DNA of 64,000 nt from Streptosporangium sandarakinum. GTDB taxonomy: Bacteria; Actinomycetota; Actinomycetes; Streptosporangiales; Streptosporangiaceae. The position numbers and the translations under genes were made by a program. The notes under the pieces were generated by a model. The model made no database searches and was not told where the DNA came from. It saw only the letters and a program-made list of their open reading frames with translations. The DNA is taken from NCBI RefSeq assembly GCF_013409935.1, contig NZ_JACCCO010000001.1, positions 1,984,001-2,048,000 on the forward strand, given 5' to 3'. Of the stretch, positions 30,648 to 38,656 are shown in pieces (position 1 is the stretch's first letter; the number at the start of each line of letters is the position of its first letter).

Positions 30648-30758
30648 TTCGCGGCCCCCGGCTTCTCCCTTCCGGGCCGCTCACGGTCCCCGCCGCAGCC
30701 ACTCCTTTCGGGTTGCTCGTGATCCTCGGCCTCTCCCTTTCGGGTTGCTCGTGGTCCT
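30596..30758 (+). repeat. 68-bp tandem repeat (about 2.4 units)
   Basis: Units begin TCTCCCTT at 30596, 30664 and 30732 and contain GCTCACGG..CCGC..AGCCACTCCTTTCGGGT. The first unit lies inside dispersed-repeat copy 1; the extra units are absent from copy 2. The rest of the gap to 30890 shows nothing recognisable. Confidence 0.85.
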
Positions 30759-30890
30759 CGTCGTGGGGAGCGCCTCCCATGAGGATCGCCCTCCCCACGG
30801 GAAACAAGGTTCGGGGAGCGGAGTGGCAGGGGAGCAAGGTGGCGGGCGGGGGCGGCTTGCCTCAGGTCACTGTTCGGTCGGCTTGGGCGG

Positions 30891-31361
30891 TCACCGGGAG
30901 TCCCTGTCGATCAGGTGGTCGAGGAGGACCTGGCCGATGTCCGCGAGTTGCCGCAGCTGTTCAGGGGTCAGCAGGTCGATCAGGTGCTCACGGACGCTCT
31001 CCGTATGCCGCGGGGCCGCGACCCGGAGCGCGTCGAGCCCCTCGTTAGTGAGGACGGCCAGCCAGCCGCGCCGGTCGCCGGTGTGGTGCTGCCTGCGCAC
31101 CCAGCCCTTCTGTTCGAGCTTGTTGATCGCGTGGGAGATGCGGCTGGGTTTGGAGTTGGTCCAATGCGCCAGCTCGCTCATGCGCATGGTGCGCTCGGGC
31201 GCCTCCGAGAGCAGGACCAGCAGTTCGTAGTAGGTGGGTGGCATGTCGGCCGCGGCCAGCAGGTCACGTTCCAGGCGGTCGGTCAGCAGGCGGGTGGCCA
31301 GGCCGAAGGTCCGCCAGGCGTGCTGCTCCTCGTCGTTGAGCCATCGGGTCACAGAAGTCAC
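30891..31361 (-). CDS. MarR-family transcriptional regulator
   Basis: This 156-residue winged-helix protein has 'MRMSELAHWTNSKPSRISHA' as HTH and 'GWVRRQHHTGDRRGWLAVLT' as the wing with the DRR motif. The N-terminal 'AWRTFGLATRLLTDRLERDL' and C-terminal helices form the dimer. It diverges from a YceI-family gene; the 86-bp gap probably holds the shared control region, with GCGA-TAGTG-TCGC (31392-31404) as one candidate site. The start is a GTG. MarR proteins usually repress the divergent gene until a ligand or oxidant is sensed. Confidence 0.9.
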   Translation of the reverse strand: MTSVTRWLNDEEQHAWRTFGLATRLLTDRLERDLLAAADMPPTYYELLVLLSEAPERTMRMSELAHWTNSKPSRISHAINKLEQKGWVRRQHHTGDRRGWLAVLTNEGLDALRVAAPRHTESVREHLIDLLTPEQLRQLADIGQVLLDHLIDRDSR

Positions 31362-31447
31362 CCTACTGGAATGTTGCGTACTGAAGTAAGTGGCGATAGT
31401 GTCGCGCCGAATCTTACAGCGCTGAAATAAATGCGGATGGAGTCATC

Positions 31448-31999
31448 ATGTTCCCCAGCCGGCTCACCGGTGCCTACACCATCGACCCCGCCCACAGCCG
31501 CTTCGGCTTCGTCGCCCGTCACGCCATGGTGACCAAGGTGCGCGGCAGCATCCCCGTCCACGAGGCCACCACCTCCCTGGACGCCGCCAATCCCGCCGCT
31601 TCCACGGTCCACGTGGTGCTCGACGTGGCCGGGATCCAGACCGGCAGCCAGATCCGTGACGGCCACCTGCGCACCGGCGACTTCCTGGACGCCGCCACCC
31701 ACCCCCACATCACCTTCGACTCCACCGCCGTCAAGCACGTGGACGGCGACGGGTTCGAGGTCACCGGACAGCTCACGATCCGGGGCGTGACCCGGCAGAT
31801 CACCTTCCCCCTGGAGTACACCGGCACCGCCGTCGACGCTCAGGGCCTGACCCGGGTCGGCTTCGAGGGCAGTACGGTGATCAACCGCAAGGACTTCGGC
31901 ATCACCTACAACGCGGCCCTGGAGACCGGCGGCGTGATGATCTCCGACAAGATCACGCTTGAGTTCGACCTGTCCGCCGTCAAGACCACCCAGGCCTGA
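31448..31999 (+). CDS. YceI-family lipid-binding protein
   Basis: This 183-residue protein is a YceI lipocalin-like beta barrel: 'AYTIDPAHSRFGFVARHAMV' is the conserved opening, 'THPHITFDST' and 'VTGQLTIRGVTRQITFPLEY' the central strands, and 'RKDFGITYNA' the late motif. Relatives bind polyisoprenoid or amphiphilic lipids in the barrel. There is no signal peptide, so it is probably cytoplasmic. It diverges from the MarR gene and ends at a perfect palindromic terminator. Confidence 0.92.
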   Translation: MFPSRLTGAYTIDPAHSRFGFVARHAMVTKVRGSIPVHEATTSLDAANPAASTVHVVLDVAGIQTGSQIRDGHLRTGDFLDAATHPHITFDSTAVKHVDGDGFEVTGQLTIRGVTRQITFPLEYTGTAVDAQGLTRVGFEGSTVINRKDFGITYNAALETGGVMISDKITLEFDLSAVKTTQA

Positions 32000-32040
32000 T
32001 CCGCCGCCCTCCATGTGGAGCGTCACCCGCCGGACCGGGA

Positions 32041-32072
32041 ACCGGCCCCGGCTCCCGGGAGCCGGGGCCGGT
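32041..32072 (+). terminator. Palindromic terminator after yceI-like gene
   Basis: A perfect 32-nt palindrome with arm ACCGGCCCCGGCTCCC lies 41 bp after the stop codon. Confidence 0.75.
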
Positions 32073-32311
32073 ACAGGGTGGCTGAATCGTCGCATCGAGC
32101 CCTCTCGTCAGCGGGTTCCGAAGGGAGATCGGGGCTCGAGAGACGGAGCGCGGGAGGGCGATCATGAACGTTTCCGACAAATTTTGGCCCGTCATCTTCG
32201 TCGATCGTCCCACCCGACCGGTGGGCCGTCGTTCTGGCAGCGTGGAGTCCGGCTCGGGACGCGCGGCTTCCAAAGTGGTGTCTCCGCGTCTCCACGGTGA
32301 AGGGGGCATTG
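32073..32311 (+). other. Intergenic region before the ketosynthase gene
   Basis: About 240 bp with locally lower GC (32164-32215). GGGAGGG stands 7 nt before an ATG at 32164 that opens a short frame running into the ketosynthase gene; I judge it spurious. This region probably holds the ketosynthase promoter, but no clear box is visible. Confidence 0.35.
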
Positions 32312-33532
32312 ATGGCGGACGGCAGAACCGACGTGGTGGTCACGGGGCTGGGCGCGACGACGCCGGTGGGGGGTGACGTGGCATCCGCCTGGGCCGCCCT
32401 GCTGGCGGGGCGGTCGGGCATCGGGCTCATCGAGGAGGAGTGGGCGGACGGCCTGCCGGTGCGGATCGCGGGCCGGCTGCGGGTGGAGCCCACCGAGGTG
32501 CTGGACCGGGTTCAGGCCCGGCGGCTGGACCGCTGCCAGCAGATCGCCCTGGTCGCCGCGCGTGAGGCGTGGGCCGACGCCGGAGCCCCGGAGACGGACC
32601 CCGAGCGCCTGGCCGTGGTCGTGGGCACCGGGGTCGGCGGGGTGCTGAGCACCCTCGCCCAGGACGAGGTCCGCAGGACCACGGGGGCGCGGCGGGTCTC
32701 GCCGTACACCGTCCCGATGCTGATGCCCAACGGTCCCGCCGCGGTGGTCAGCATGGAGTTCGGCGCCCGCGCGGGTGCCCACACCCCGGTGAGCGCCTGC
32801 GCCTCGGGGGCCGAGGCGATCGCGATGGGCCTGGACCTCATCCGGCTCGGCCGCGCCGACGTCGTCATCGCGGGTGGGGCCGAGGCGTGCGTCCACCCGC
32901 TCACCATCGCCGGCTTCGCCCAGGCCAAGGCGCTCTCCACCCGCAACGACGCGCCCGAGGAGGCGTCGCGGCCCTTCGACGCGGCACGGGACGGCTTCGT
33001 CCTCGGCGAGGGGGCCGCCCTCGTGGTGCTGGAGCGCGCGGAGTTCGCCGCGGCCCGCGGGGCCCGCGCGTACGCGGCGCTGGCCGGCGCGGGCGTCACG
33101 TCCGACGCCTACCACATCACCGCCGGCGACCCGGAGGGGCAGATGCGCGCCATCCGGGCGGCCCTGTCGTCCGCCGGGCTGAGCCCGCTCGACATCGACC
33201 ACGTGCACGCCCACGCCACCTCCACCCCGCCCGGGGACGTGACCGAGGCCCGCTCCATCGCCGAGGCGATCGGGACGCACCCGGCGGTCACCGCGACCAA
33301 GTCGATGACCGGCCACATGTGCGGGGCCGCCGGGGCGATGGGGGCGATCTCCGCGATCCTCTCGATCCGCGACGGGGTGGTCCCGGCCGTCCGGAACCTG
33401 GACGACCTCGACCCCGAGGTCAAACTCGACGTGGTCATGGGCGGTCCCCGCCGGGGCCGGGTGTCGGCGGCGCTGGCCAACGCCTTCGGCTTCGGCGGCC
33501 ACAACGCCTCCCTGATCCTCACCTCCCCCTGA
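32312..33532 (+). CDS. Beta-ketoacyl-ACP synthase II-like enzyme (FabF type)
   Basis: This 406-residue thiolase-fold condensing enzyme has catalytic C163 in 'VSACASGAEA', H301 in 'HAHATSTPPGD', K330 and H335 in 'KSMTGHMCGAAGA', and the C-terminal 'NAFGFGGHNAS'. It would perform decarboxylative condensation of malonyl-ACP with an acyl-ACP. It is solitary: no ACP, reductase or chain-length factor is nearby, so it may act in fatty-acid housekeeping or as an orphan. ATG 32312 has AAGGGGG seven bases upstream; a GTG five codons earlier is possible. It converges with the AraC gene. Confidence 0.93.
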   Translation: MADGRTDVVVTGLGATTPVGGDVASAWAALLAGRSGIGLIEEEWADGLPVRIAGRLRVEPTEVLDRVQARRLDRCQQIALVAAREAWADAGAPETDPERLAVVVGTGVGGVLSTLAQDEVRRTTGARRVSPYTVPMLMPNGPAAVVSMEFGARAGAHTPVSACASGAEAIAMGLDLIRLGRADVVIAGGAEACVHPLTIAGFAQAKALSTRNDAPEEASRPFDAARDGFVLGEGAALVVLERAEFAAARGARAYAALAGAGVTSDAYHITAGDPEGQMRAIRAALSSAGLSPLDIDHVHAHATSTPPGDVTEARSIAEAIGTHPAVTATKSMTGHMCGAAGAMGAISAILSIRDGVVPAVRNLDDLDPEVKLDVVMGGPRRGRVSAALANAFGFGGHNASLILTSP

Positions 33533-33570
33533 ACCCCGCTCCCCCGCCGCTCTCGCTCCCGGCGGTCGTA

Positions 33571-34464
33571 TCAGGGGTGGTGACCATCGCGGGGACCGTA
33601 CGGGTCCCCGCGGGAAGGCCCGAGGGGGCATGAGGCCCCGCACGGAGTAGGGGTGGGCAGGTGTCCGGTGACGAACGAGCCGGGAGGCACGCCCATCGCT
33701 TCGCGGAACTCTCCTGTCAGGTGCGACTGGTCGTAGTACCCCGCTTCGACGGCGAGCCTGGCCCACGAACCGGTACGGGCACGAGCGAGTACGGTTCGCA
33801 ACCGATCGATGCGCGCGAAGCGCTTCGGTGACACGCCGACCGCTCTGTTGAAGAGATCGCGCAGGTGGCGTTCGCTGACGCCGAGCCGTCGTGCGATGGC
33901 GGGCACCGGCTCGGGTCGCGCACCGGTGCTCGCGGACAGTCCTGCGATCGCGGCCTGAACGAGGTCGCTTCGCGACAGATCGCCCGGTGCCGCGAGGGAG
34001 ATGCGGGCCAGGAACTCCGCCTCGATCCGCTTGAGGACCGACATGTGATCGGGGCCGAGTCCGGCCAGTTCGTGAGCCAGACGATCACCCGGGGTTCCCC
34101 AGAGATCCCGTAACGGAACGGCTTGGTCGACAAGCTCACCGACCGGCACACCCAGCAGCAGCGAAGCCCGGCTCGGCCGGATACGGAGCCGAATGCCGAA
34201 GGGCACGTGCTTGCCTCGGTGGTACCGGGCATGGGTACGAGGACCGACGACCATCAGGTCGCCGTTCCGGTCGTCCAGTACGCGGAACACAAGTGCCGTG
34301 GATGCCTCCGGCGGATGCGTCAGGACTCCTTGATCAGCGCTGGCGGTCACACCCCGGATGTCGGACACCCAGGGCCGCAGAGCGCCTGGAACGGGTATCT
34401 CGTGACCCCACGTCGCACTCACGTGCTTCACGCTATCCGCCGTCGGAACGAACGACCCTGTCAT
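33571..34464 (-). CDS. AraC-family transcriptional regulator
   Basis: This 297-residue protein has a C-terminal AraC double HTH ('AIARRLGVSERHLRDLFNRA', 'WARLAVEAGYYDQSHLTGEF') and an N-terminal cupin-like sensing part ('VPGALRPWVSDIRG', 'MVVGPRTHARYH'). It diverges from an NmrA-type NAD(P)-binding gene, which it probably controls. ATG 34464 is my start; a GTG nearer the conserved 'SATWGHEIPVPG' is possible. A short Pro/Gly/Arg tail follows the HTH. Confidence 0.9.
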   Translation of the reverse strand: MTGSFVPTADSVKHVSATWGHEIPVPGALRPWVSDIRGVTASADQGVLTHPPEASTALVFRVLDDRNGDLMVVGPRTHARYHRGKHVPFGIRLRIRPSRASLLLGVPVGELVDQAVPLRDLWGTPGDRLAHELAGLGPDHMSVLKRIEAEFLARISLAAPGDLSRSDLVQAAIAGLSASTGARPEPVPAIARRLGVSERHLRDLFNRAVGVSPKRFARIDRLRTVLARARTGSWARLAVEAGYYDQSHLTGEFREAMGVPPGSFVTGHLPTPTPCGASCPLGPSRGDPYGPRDGHHP

Positions 34465-34522
34465 GTGCTCGGTGCCGGAATCTCCTATTCGATCCGGGGC
34501 GACGCGCGGCAAGGTCTGGGGC

Positions 34523-35365
34523 ATGATCCTGATCACCGGTGCCACGGGCACCATCGGCAGTGAGGTCCTCCGGCGGATCGCGGCGCGCGGCGAGGCGGTC
34601 CGCGCGTTGACACGAGACCCCTCACGTGCCCGGACACCGCCCGGCGTCGAGGTCGTGGCGGGCGACTTCGACGATCCGGCGTCGCTGGAGAGAGCGGTAT
34701 CCGGGGTCGACGGCGTCTTCCTGGTGGCTCCGGGTGGGCCGTCCACCGAACGGTACGACCTGGCGGTACTGGCCGCGGCCCGATCAGCCGGGGTACGCAA
34801 GGTGGTGAAGCTCTCGTCGATCGGGGCCGATGCCACGGACGACCACTGGCATCGGACCGGAGAGCAGGCGGTGCGCGCCGGCGGCATGAGCTGGACGTTG
34901 CTGCGGCCGTCCGCCTTCGCCGGCAACGCGCTGCAATGGGCCGCGGCGGTGCGTGCCGACGAGCCCGTGCCGAACATGACGGGAACCGCGGCGCAGGGGG
35001 TCATCGACCCGCGCGACATCGCCGAGGTCGCGGTGGAAGCTCTCGTCTCGGCGAAGCACGAAGGACAGACCTACACGCTGACCGGCCCGGAACTGCTGAG
35101 CTTCCCCGACCAGATAGCCCGGCTGGAGGCGGCGCTGGGGCGCACGATCAAGACCGTTGACGTTCCGCTCGACGTGGTGCGCGAGCAGATGCTCGCCTCC
35201 GGAATGGACGGCGAGATGGTGGAGAGCAGGCTCAGGGGCCTCAAGATCATCCGGGACGGCGGCAACGCCGTCCTGACCGACGGAGTCGAACGCGCCCTCG
35301 GACGCCCACCCACCGACTTCGGCGCCTGGGTCCTGGACCACCTGGACGCCTTCGTCACGAACTGA
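34523..35365 (+). CDS. NmrA-like NAD(P)-binding oxidoreductase
   Basis: This 280-residue atypical short-chain dehydrogenase has the Rossmann motif 'GATGTIG' at residues 6-12, then 'VRALTRDPSRA' and 'VEVVAGDFDDPASL'. It lacks the classical Tyr-x3-Lys, as in NmrA/QorB-type proteins that act as NAD(P)H-dependent quinone reductases or redox sensors. 'WTLLRPSAFAGNALQWA' and 'DPRDIAEVAVEAL' are also typical. ATG 34523 is the family start; a longer reading upstream would overlap the AraC start. It is divergent from the AraC regulator. Confidence 0.9.
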   Translation: MILITGATGTIGSEVLRRIAARGEAVRALTRDPSRARTPPGVEVVAGDFDDPASLERAVSGVDGVFLVAPGGPSTERYDLAVLAAARSAGVRKVVKLSSIGADATDDHWHRTGEQAVRAGGMSWTLLRPSAFAGNALQWAAAVRADEPVPNMTGTAAQGVIDPRDIAEVAVEALVSAKHEGQTYTLTGPELLSFPDQIARLEAALGRTIKTVDVPLDVVREQMLASGMDGEMVESRLRGLKIIRDGGNAVLTDGVERALGRPPTDFGAWVLDHLDAFVTN

Positions 35366-35553
35366 CCCGGAGCCCCCGCCAGGCCGGTCCGCGTTCGATT
35401 CGTCATGTGCGTGTCCTCTCATCCGGTGACGCGGCAGAAGAAGGCGGGCAGGCGGACATGGTGCGCGGGCCGGTCTTGAGGCGGCACGTCCGGGTCGGAC
35501 CCTGAGCGTGGATGACGGATGTGGACATGGAGACGGGAAAAACACAGGCCATG

Positions 35554-35595
35554 GCAAATTTGTAGTCGACTTTAAATTTGCAGTGCGGTTAGAAT
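35554..35595 (+). promoter_or_regulatory. TetR operator over a leaderless promoter
   Basis: GCAAATTT and AAATTTGC flank a central AGTCGACT, giving a 28-bp palindrome (35554-35581) with 12 of 14 positions symmetric. A -10 box TAGAAT (35590-35595) stands six bases before the tetR ATG. With an 18-nt spacer the -35 would be TCGACT at the palindrome centre. Bound repressor would block polymerase directly. Confidence 0.78.
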
Positions 35596-35601
35596 CCAGC
35601 C

Positions 35602-36240
35602 ATGACGGAGGGGTTGCGGGAGCGCAAGAAGCGGCAGACACGGCAGCGCATCTCTGAGGTGGCCACCGGCCTGTTCGTGGAGCGCGGCTTCGACCACGTC
35701 ACCATCGCCGAGGTCGCCGCGGCGGCGGAGGTCTCGGTCAATACCGTCTACAACTACTTCGAAGCCAAGGAGGACCTCGTCCTGCCCCCGGAGGAGGCCT
35801 CCCCCCAACGGCTCGCCGACATCGTGCGCGCCCGCCCGCCCGGCGTGTCCGCCGCGCGGGCGGTGCTGGACCACCTGCGCGAGGAGGCCCGCCGCCGCGA
35901 CCGCAGGCTCGGACTGACCAAGGGATTCGGCCGCTTCCTGGAGATGATGCGGGCCGCCCCCACGCTGACCGCCCGGCTGGAAGAGCTCGGCTCCCAGATG
36001 ACCGACGCGCTCGCCGCCACACTCGCCGAGGAGACCGGGGCCGCGCGGGACGCCCCGCTCCCCCGCGTGGTGGCCTGGCAGCTCGGCTCCCTGCACTCCC
36101 TCGTGCTGCAGGAGATCGGCCGGCGCACCTCGGCGGGTCAGCGCCCCGACGTGATCGCCGAGGCCGTGCTGGAACTTCTCGACGCCGTCGAGGACGTACT
36201 CGGCGAACGCGTTCTCACCTATGCCATACGAAAGGACTGA
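35602..36240 (+). CDS. TetR-family transcriptional regulator
   Basis: This 212-residue regulator has a TetR HTH ('RQRISEVATGLFVERGFDHV', 'IAEVAAAAEVSVNTVYNYF') and an all-helical ligand domain. No ribosome site precedes the ATG and a -10 box ends six bases before it, so the mRNA is probably leaderless. A strong palindrome covers the -35, indicating autorepression. The next gene starts 2 bp after the stop and is surely co-transcribed, while nothing suitable diverges close by. The ligand is unknown. Confidence 0.92.
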   Translation: MTEGLRERKKRQTRQRISEVATGLFVERGFDHVTIAEVAAAAEVSVNTVYNYFEAKEDLVLPPEEASPQRLADIVRARPPGVSAARAVLDHLREEARRRDRRLGLTKGFGRFLEMMRAAPTLTARLEELGSQMTDALAATLAEETGAARDAPLPRVVAWQLGSLHSLVLQEIGRRTSAGQRPDVIAEAVLELLDAVEDVLGERVLTYAIRKD

Positions 36241-36242
36241 CC

Positions 36243-36536
36243 GTGTTCCGAGTGATGATCCGGGGCAAGTTCGTCGGCCTGGACGACGCCGGACGCGACG
36301 CCGTCCAGGCCGTCGGCGGTGCCGCCTTCACCGAGACGGGAGCCTTCACCCACGACGGGAGCTTCTCGGCCTTCACCTTCCGCTGCCAGGTGCCCGCGGA
36401 CCCCGACGACGGTGAGCCCGAGGCCACCAGGAAGGCCATTGCGGCGCTGGACGCGCACGGCCACGCCTACCACCTCCTGAAGATCGCGGTGACGGACATG
36501 CGGCAGATCAAGATCCGCCAGAAGGGCCGCCGGTGA
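36243..36536 (+). CDS. Small DUF6204-like protein
   Basis: This 97-residue protein ('MFRVMIRGKFVGLDDAGRDA', ending in basic 'KIRQKGRR') resembles the DUF6204 family of small actinobacterial proteins often encoded with TetR regulators. 'AFTFRCQVPADPD' and 'HAYHLLKIAVTDMRQIKIR' suggest a ferredoxin-like alpha/beta fold. GTG 36243 starts 2 bp after the tetR stop. It is the only other gene in the tetR transcript, so it is the likely effector or partner, with no known activity. Confidence 0.78.
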   Translation: MFRVMIRGKFVGLDDAGRDAVQAVGGAAFTETGAFTHDGSFSAFTFRCQVPADPDDGEPEATRKAIAALDAHGHAYHLLKIAVTDMRQIKIRQKGRR

Positions 36537-36681
36537 GCCGCCGCACGTCCGGTCCGTCTCACCGGACGCTGAGAGCTCACATGTGACCGGCCACGGCGCC
36601 CTCGACGGTGAGGGCGATGGCGCGCAGCCCCCGCCCCGGGGCGGAACGCTGAAACCGCACACGCCAGGGTTGACCGGCAGG

Positions 36682-37401
36682 TCATCGGGTGGTGAAGGCT
36701 CCGCCGTTGACGTGGATGGTCTGGCCGGTGATGTGCCGGGCGCCGGGGGAGGCGAGGAAGTACACCGTCTCGGCGATGTCGTACGGGGAGCCGGGCCGCT
36801 TGTTCTGCGCCTCCGCGATGAGCGCGGCGCGGCGTTCCTCGGTCATCCCGCCGCGGAAGAAGTCGGTGCCCTCGATGTACCCGGCGGAGATGACGTTGCT
36901 GGTGACGCCGTGGGGGCCGAGTTCGGCGGACAGGGAGGCGTTCCAGGCGGCGAGCGCGGCCTTGGCCGCCCCGTAGGAACCACCCCGGCGCTCGGCCCCG
37001 ATCGACCCGATGCTGATGACGGAACCACCGGAGCCGAGCCTCTCCCGGACCGAGGCCGTGGTCAGCACCGCGCCGAGCAGGTTCTGGGCCAGGTCGGCCT
37101 GCCACTGGGCCAGTAGCGCCTCCAGGGGCGGAGCACCGTCGGGTACCGCGTCGGCCAGACCGCCGGCCGCGTTGACGAGGACGTCGAGCGTTCCGCCGAT
37201 CCGGTCCGCCAGCGCCGCGACCTGCTCGGGCCGGGTCGCGTCGCAGACGACGCCGTGCACCCCGAGGTCCAGGGCGGTCTTCTCGACGAGATCGGCGCGC
37301 CGTCCGGTGACGAAGACCTCGGCCCGGTCTGCGGCGAACCTCTCGGCGACGGCCCGGCCGATGCCGCTGGTGCCTCCGGTGACGAGCACGGTGCGAGTCA
37401 A
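36682..37401 (-). CDS. Short-chain dehydrogenase/reductase
   Basis: This 239-residue classical SDR has cofactor motif 'TGGTSGIG' (residues 8-15), 'NAAGG' at 77-81, catalytic S130/S133, Y143 and K147 ('SYGAAKAA'), and the terminal 'GQTIHVNGGAFTTR'. An acidic or basic preference loop 'VTGRRADL' suggests NADP(H). The start is a rare TTG at 37401 with GGGAGG upstream. It diverges from a MarR gene across a perfect 20-bp palindrome, so it is probably repressed by that protein. The substrate is unknown. Confidence 0.93.
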   Translation of the reverse strand: MTRTVLVTGGTSGIGRAVAERFAADRAEVFVTGRRADLVEKTALDLGVHGVVCDATRPEQVAALADRIGGTLDVLVNAAGGLADAVPDGAPPLEALLAQWQADLAQNLLGAVLTTASVRERLGSGGSVISIGSIGAERRGGSYGAAKAALAAWNASLSAELGPHGVTSNVISAGYIEGTDFFRGGMTEERRAALIAEAQNKRPGSPYDIAETVYFLASPGARHITGQTIHVNGGAFTTR

Positions 37402-37421
37402 GGGTGCCTCCCCATCGCTGA

Positions 37422-37441
37422 TACGTTTAGATCTAAACGTA
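37422..37441. promoter_or_regulatory. Perfect 20-bp palindrome between SDR and MarR genes
   Basis: TACGTTTAGATCTAAACGTA is fully self-complementary. It lies 20 bp from the SDR start and 25 bp from the MarR start, in the only gap between them, so it is the probable MarR operator controlling both. Confidence 0.85.
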
Positions 37442-37466
37442 ACCGATGATCGAGGGAGTTAACACC

Positions 37467-38009
37467 ATGGCGGACATGACGTCCATGGCCGGTGGTTCGG
37501 ACCCCACCCATTCACCCTCGGAGATCGCGGCCGCCTGGCAGCGGGAGCGTCCTGGCACCCCGACCGGCTCGATCGAGATCGTCACTCCCATCTGGCGCCT
37601 GGCGAAGCTGTTCTCGGACGACCGCGTCAGAGTTCTGCGAGCCGCGGGGATCGACGCGGCGACCCTCGACCTGCTGTCCGTCATCCGCCGCTCCGGACCG
37701 CCCTACGCCCTCAGCACCCGCGAGCTCACGCGCCGGACGCTCGTGACCGCCGGTGCCATCTCCCAGCGGGTCGCCCGGGCCGAGCGCGAGGGGCTCGTAC
37801 GGCGCGCGCCGGGAACGACCGGACGCCGCACCGTCATGGTTTCCCTGACGGACGAGGGCCACTCCCTCATCGAACGCTCCGTCGACGCGGTACTCGGCCG
37901 GGAGGCCATGCTGGTCAGCGGCCTGTCCGACTCCGAACGCGACCTGCTCGCCGGTTTGCTGGAGAAGCTGACGGCCGACGTCGGGCGGCGCCTGACCGAC
38001 AGTCGGTAG
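37467..38009 (+). CDS. MarR-family transcriptional regulator
   Basis: This 180-residue regulator has MarR helices ('VTPIWRLAKLFSDDRV', 'LSTRELTRRTLVTAGAISQR') and the wing 'LVRRAPGTTGRRTVMVSLT'. I prefer ATG 37467, with GAGGGAG eight bases upstream, over an ATG at 37446 that directly abuts the operator and has no ribosome site. It diverges from the SDR gene and is followed 11 bp later by an acetyltransferase gene, probably in the same transcript. Confidence 0.9.
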   Translation: MADMTSMAGGSDPTHSPSEIAAAWQRERPGTPTGSIEIVTPIWRLAKLFSDDRVRVLRAAGIDAATLDLLSVIRRSGPPYALSTRELTRRTLVTAGAISQRVARAEREGLVRRAPGTTGRRTVMVSLTDEGHSLIERSVDAVLGREAMLVSGLSDSERDLLAGLLEKLTADVGRRLTDSR

Positions 38010-38020
38010 GCTGCCTGCTC

Positions 38021-38539
38021 ATGATCATCGAGCCACTCGCCGCCCCCCGGGACGGCGTGCTTCCGGAGCCGCTGCTCGCCGAGCTGACCGCCCTCCACTC
38101 CGCCAACCGTGAGTTCTTCGCCATCAGCGGCGACTTCCCCGACCCCGACGACATCCGGCCGGAGCAGATCTCGGCCTCGCTCTCCGAAGAGCTGGTGAAC
38201 CCGGACACCGAGGTGCTGCTCTGCCGTACGGAGGCCGGTGGACCGCTCGCGGGCATCGCGATCACTCTGGCGCACCACCCGAACCCGGCCGACCCGGACC
38301 CGTGGATCGGCCTGCTGCTGATCGACGGCCGGATGCACCGCTCGGGGTACGGCCGGGCGCTGACGGGCGCCGTGGAGGAGCGCTTCCGGGCGGCGGGCCG
38401 GACGGCGGTCCGCCTCGCCGTACTCGACGCCAACACCAAGGGCCTCGCCTTCTGGAGCGCCCTGGGTTACGAGATCCTCGACCACCGCCCGGACCTCCAA
38501 CACGGCCGCCCCTGCACGGTCATGCGCAAGAAGCTTTGA
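38021..38539 (+). CDS. GNAT-family N-acetyltransferase
   Basis: This 172-residue protein has a GNAT fold. 'PWIGLLLIDGRMHRSGYGRAL' contains the acetyl-CoA pyrophosphate-binding R/Q-x-x-G-x-G/A motif in the form 'RSGYGRA', and 'VRLAVLDANTKGLAFWSALG' is the conserved C-terminal strand-helix. It likely acetylates an amine of a small molecule or protein; the substrate is open. It follows the MarR gene by 11 bp. Downstream lies repeat DNA. Confidence 0.9.
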   Translation: MIIEPLAAPRDGVLPEPLLAELTALHSANREFFAISGDFPDPDDIRPEQISASLSEELVNPDTEVLLCRTEAGGPLAGIAITLAHHPNPADPDPWIGLLLIDGRMHRSGYGRALTGAVEERFRAAGRTAVRLAVLDANTKGLAFWSALGYEILDHRPDLQHGRPCTVMRKKL

Positions 38540-38656
38540 AAGCCCCCTCGACCTGCTTCCTCTCCGCTTTCTTGATCTCTGCGGGGAGTCGCTTCACACC
38601 CTACGGCGACACCATGAGCGCCCCGAGAGGTAGCCGACCACGGCGGAGTCCACGAG

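Noticed and set aside
30488-31048. Open frames in repeat copy 1 and 38670-39209 in copy 2 that share translated sequence
   Set aside because: They agree only because the DNA repeat is shared. Composition is Arg/Pro/Gly-rich and no ribosome site or domain is visible, so I treat them as non-coding.
32164-32376. 70-codon frame with a good ribosome site before the ketosynthase gene
   Set aside because: It overlaps the ketosynthase start in another frame and has Gly/Arg-rich low-complexity sequence; no conserved feature.
25298-33532. AfsR-like regulator plus FabF-type enzyme as a biosynthetic gene cluster
   Set aside because: They are 3.6 kb apart with unrelated genes between, and no other biosynthetic enzymes are present.
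37446-37466. Upstream ATG of the second MarR gene as the true start
   Set aside because: It directly abuts the operator and lacks a ribosome site, while ATG 37467 has GAGGGAG at the right distance.
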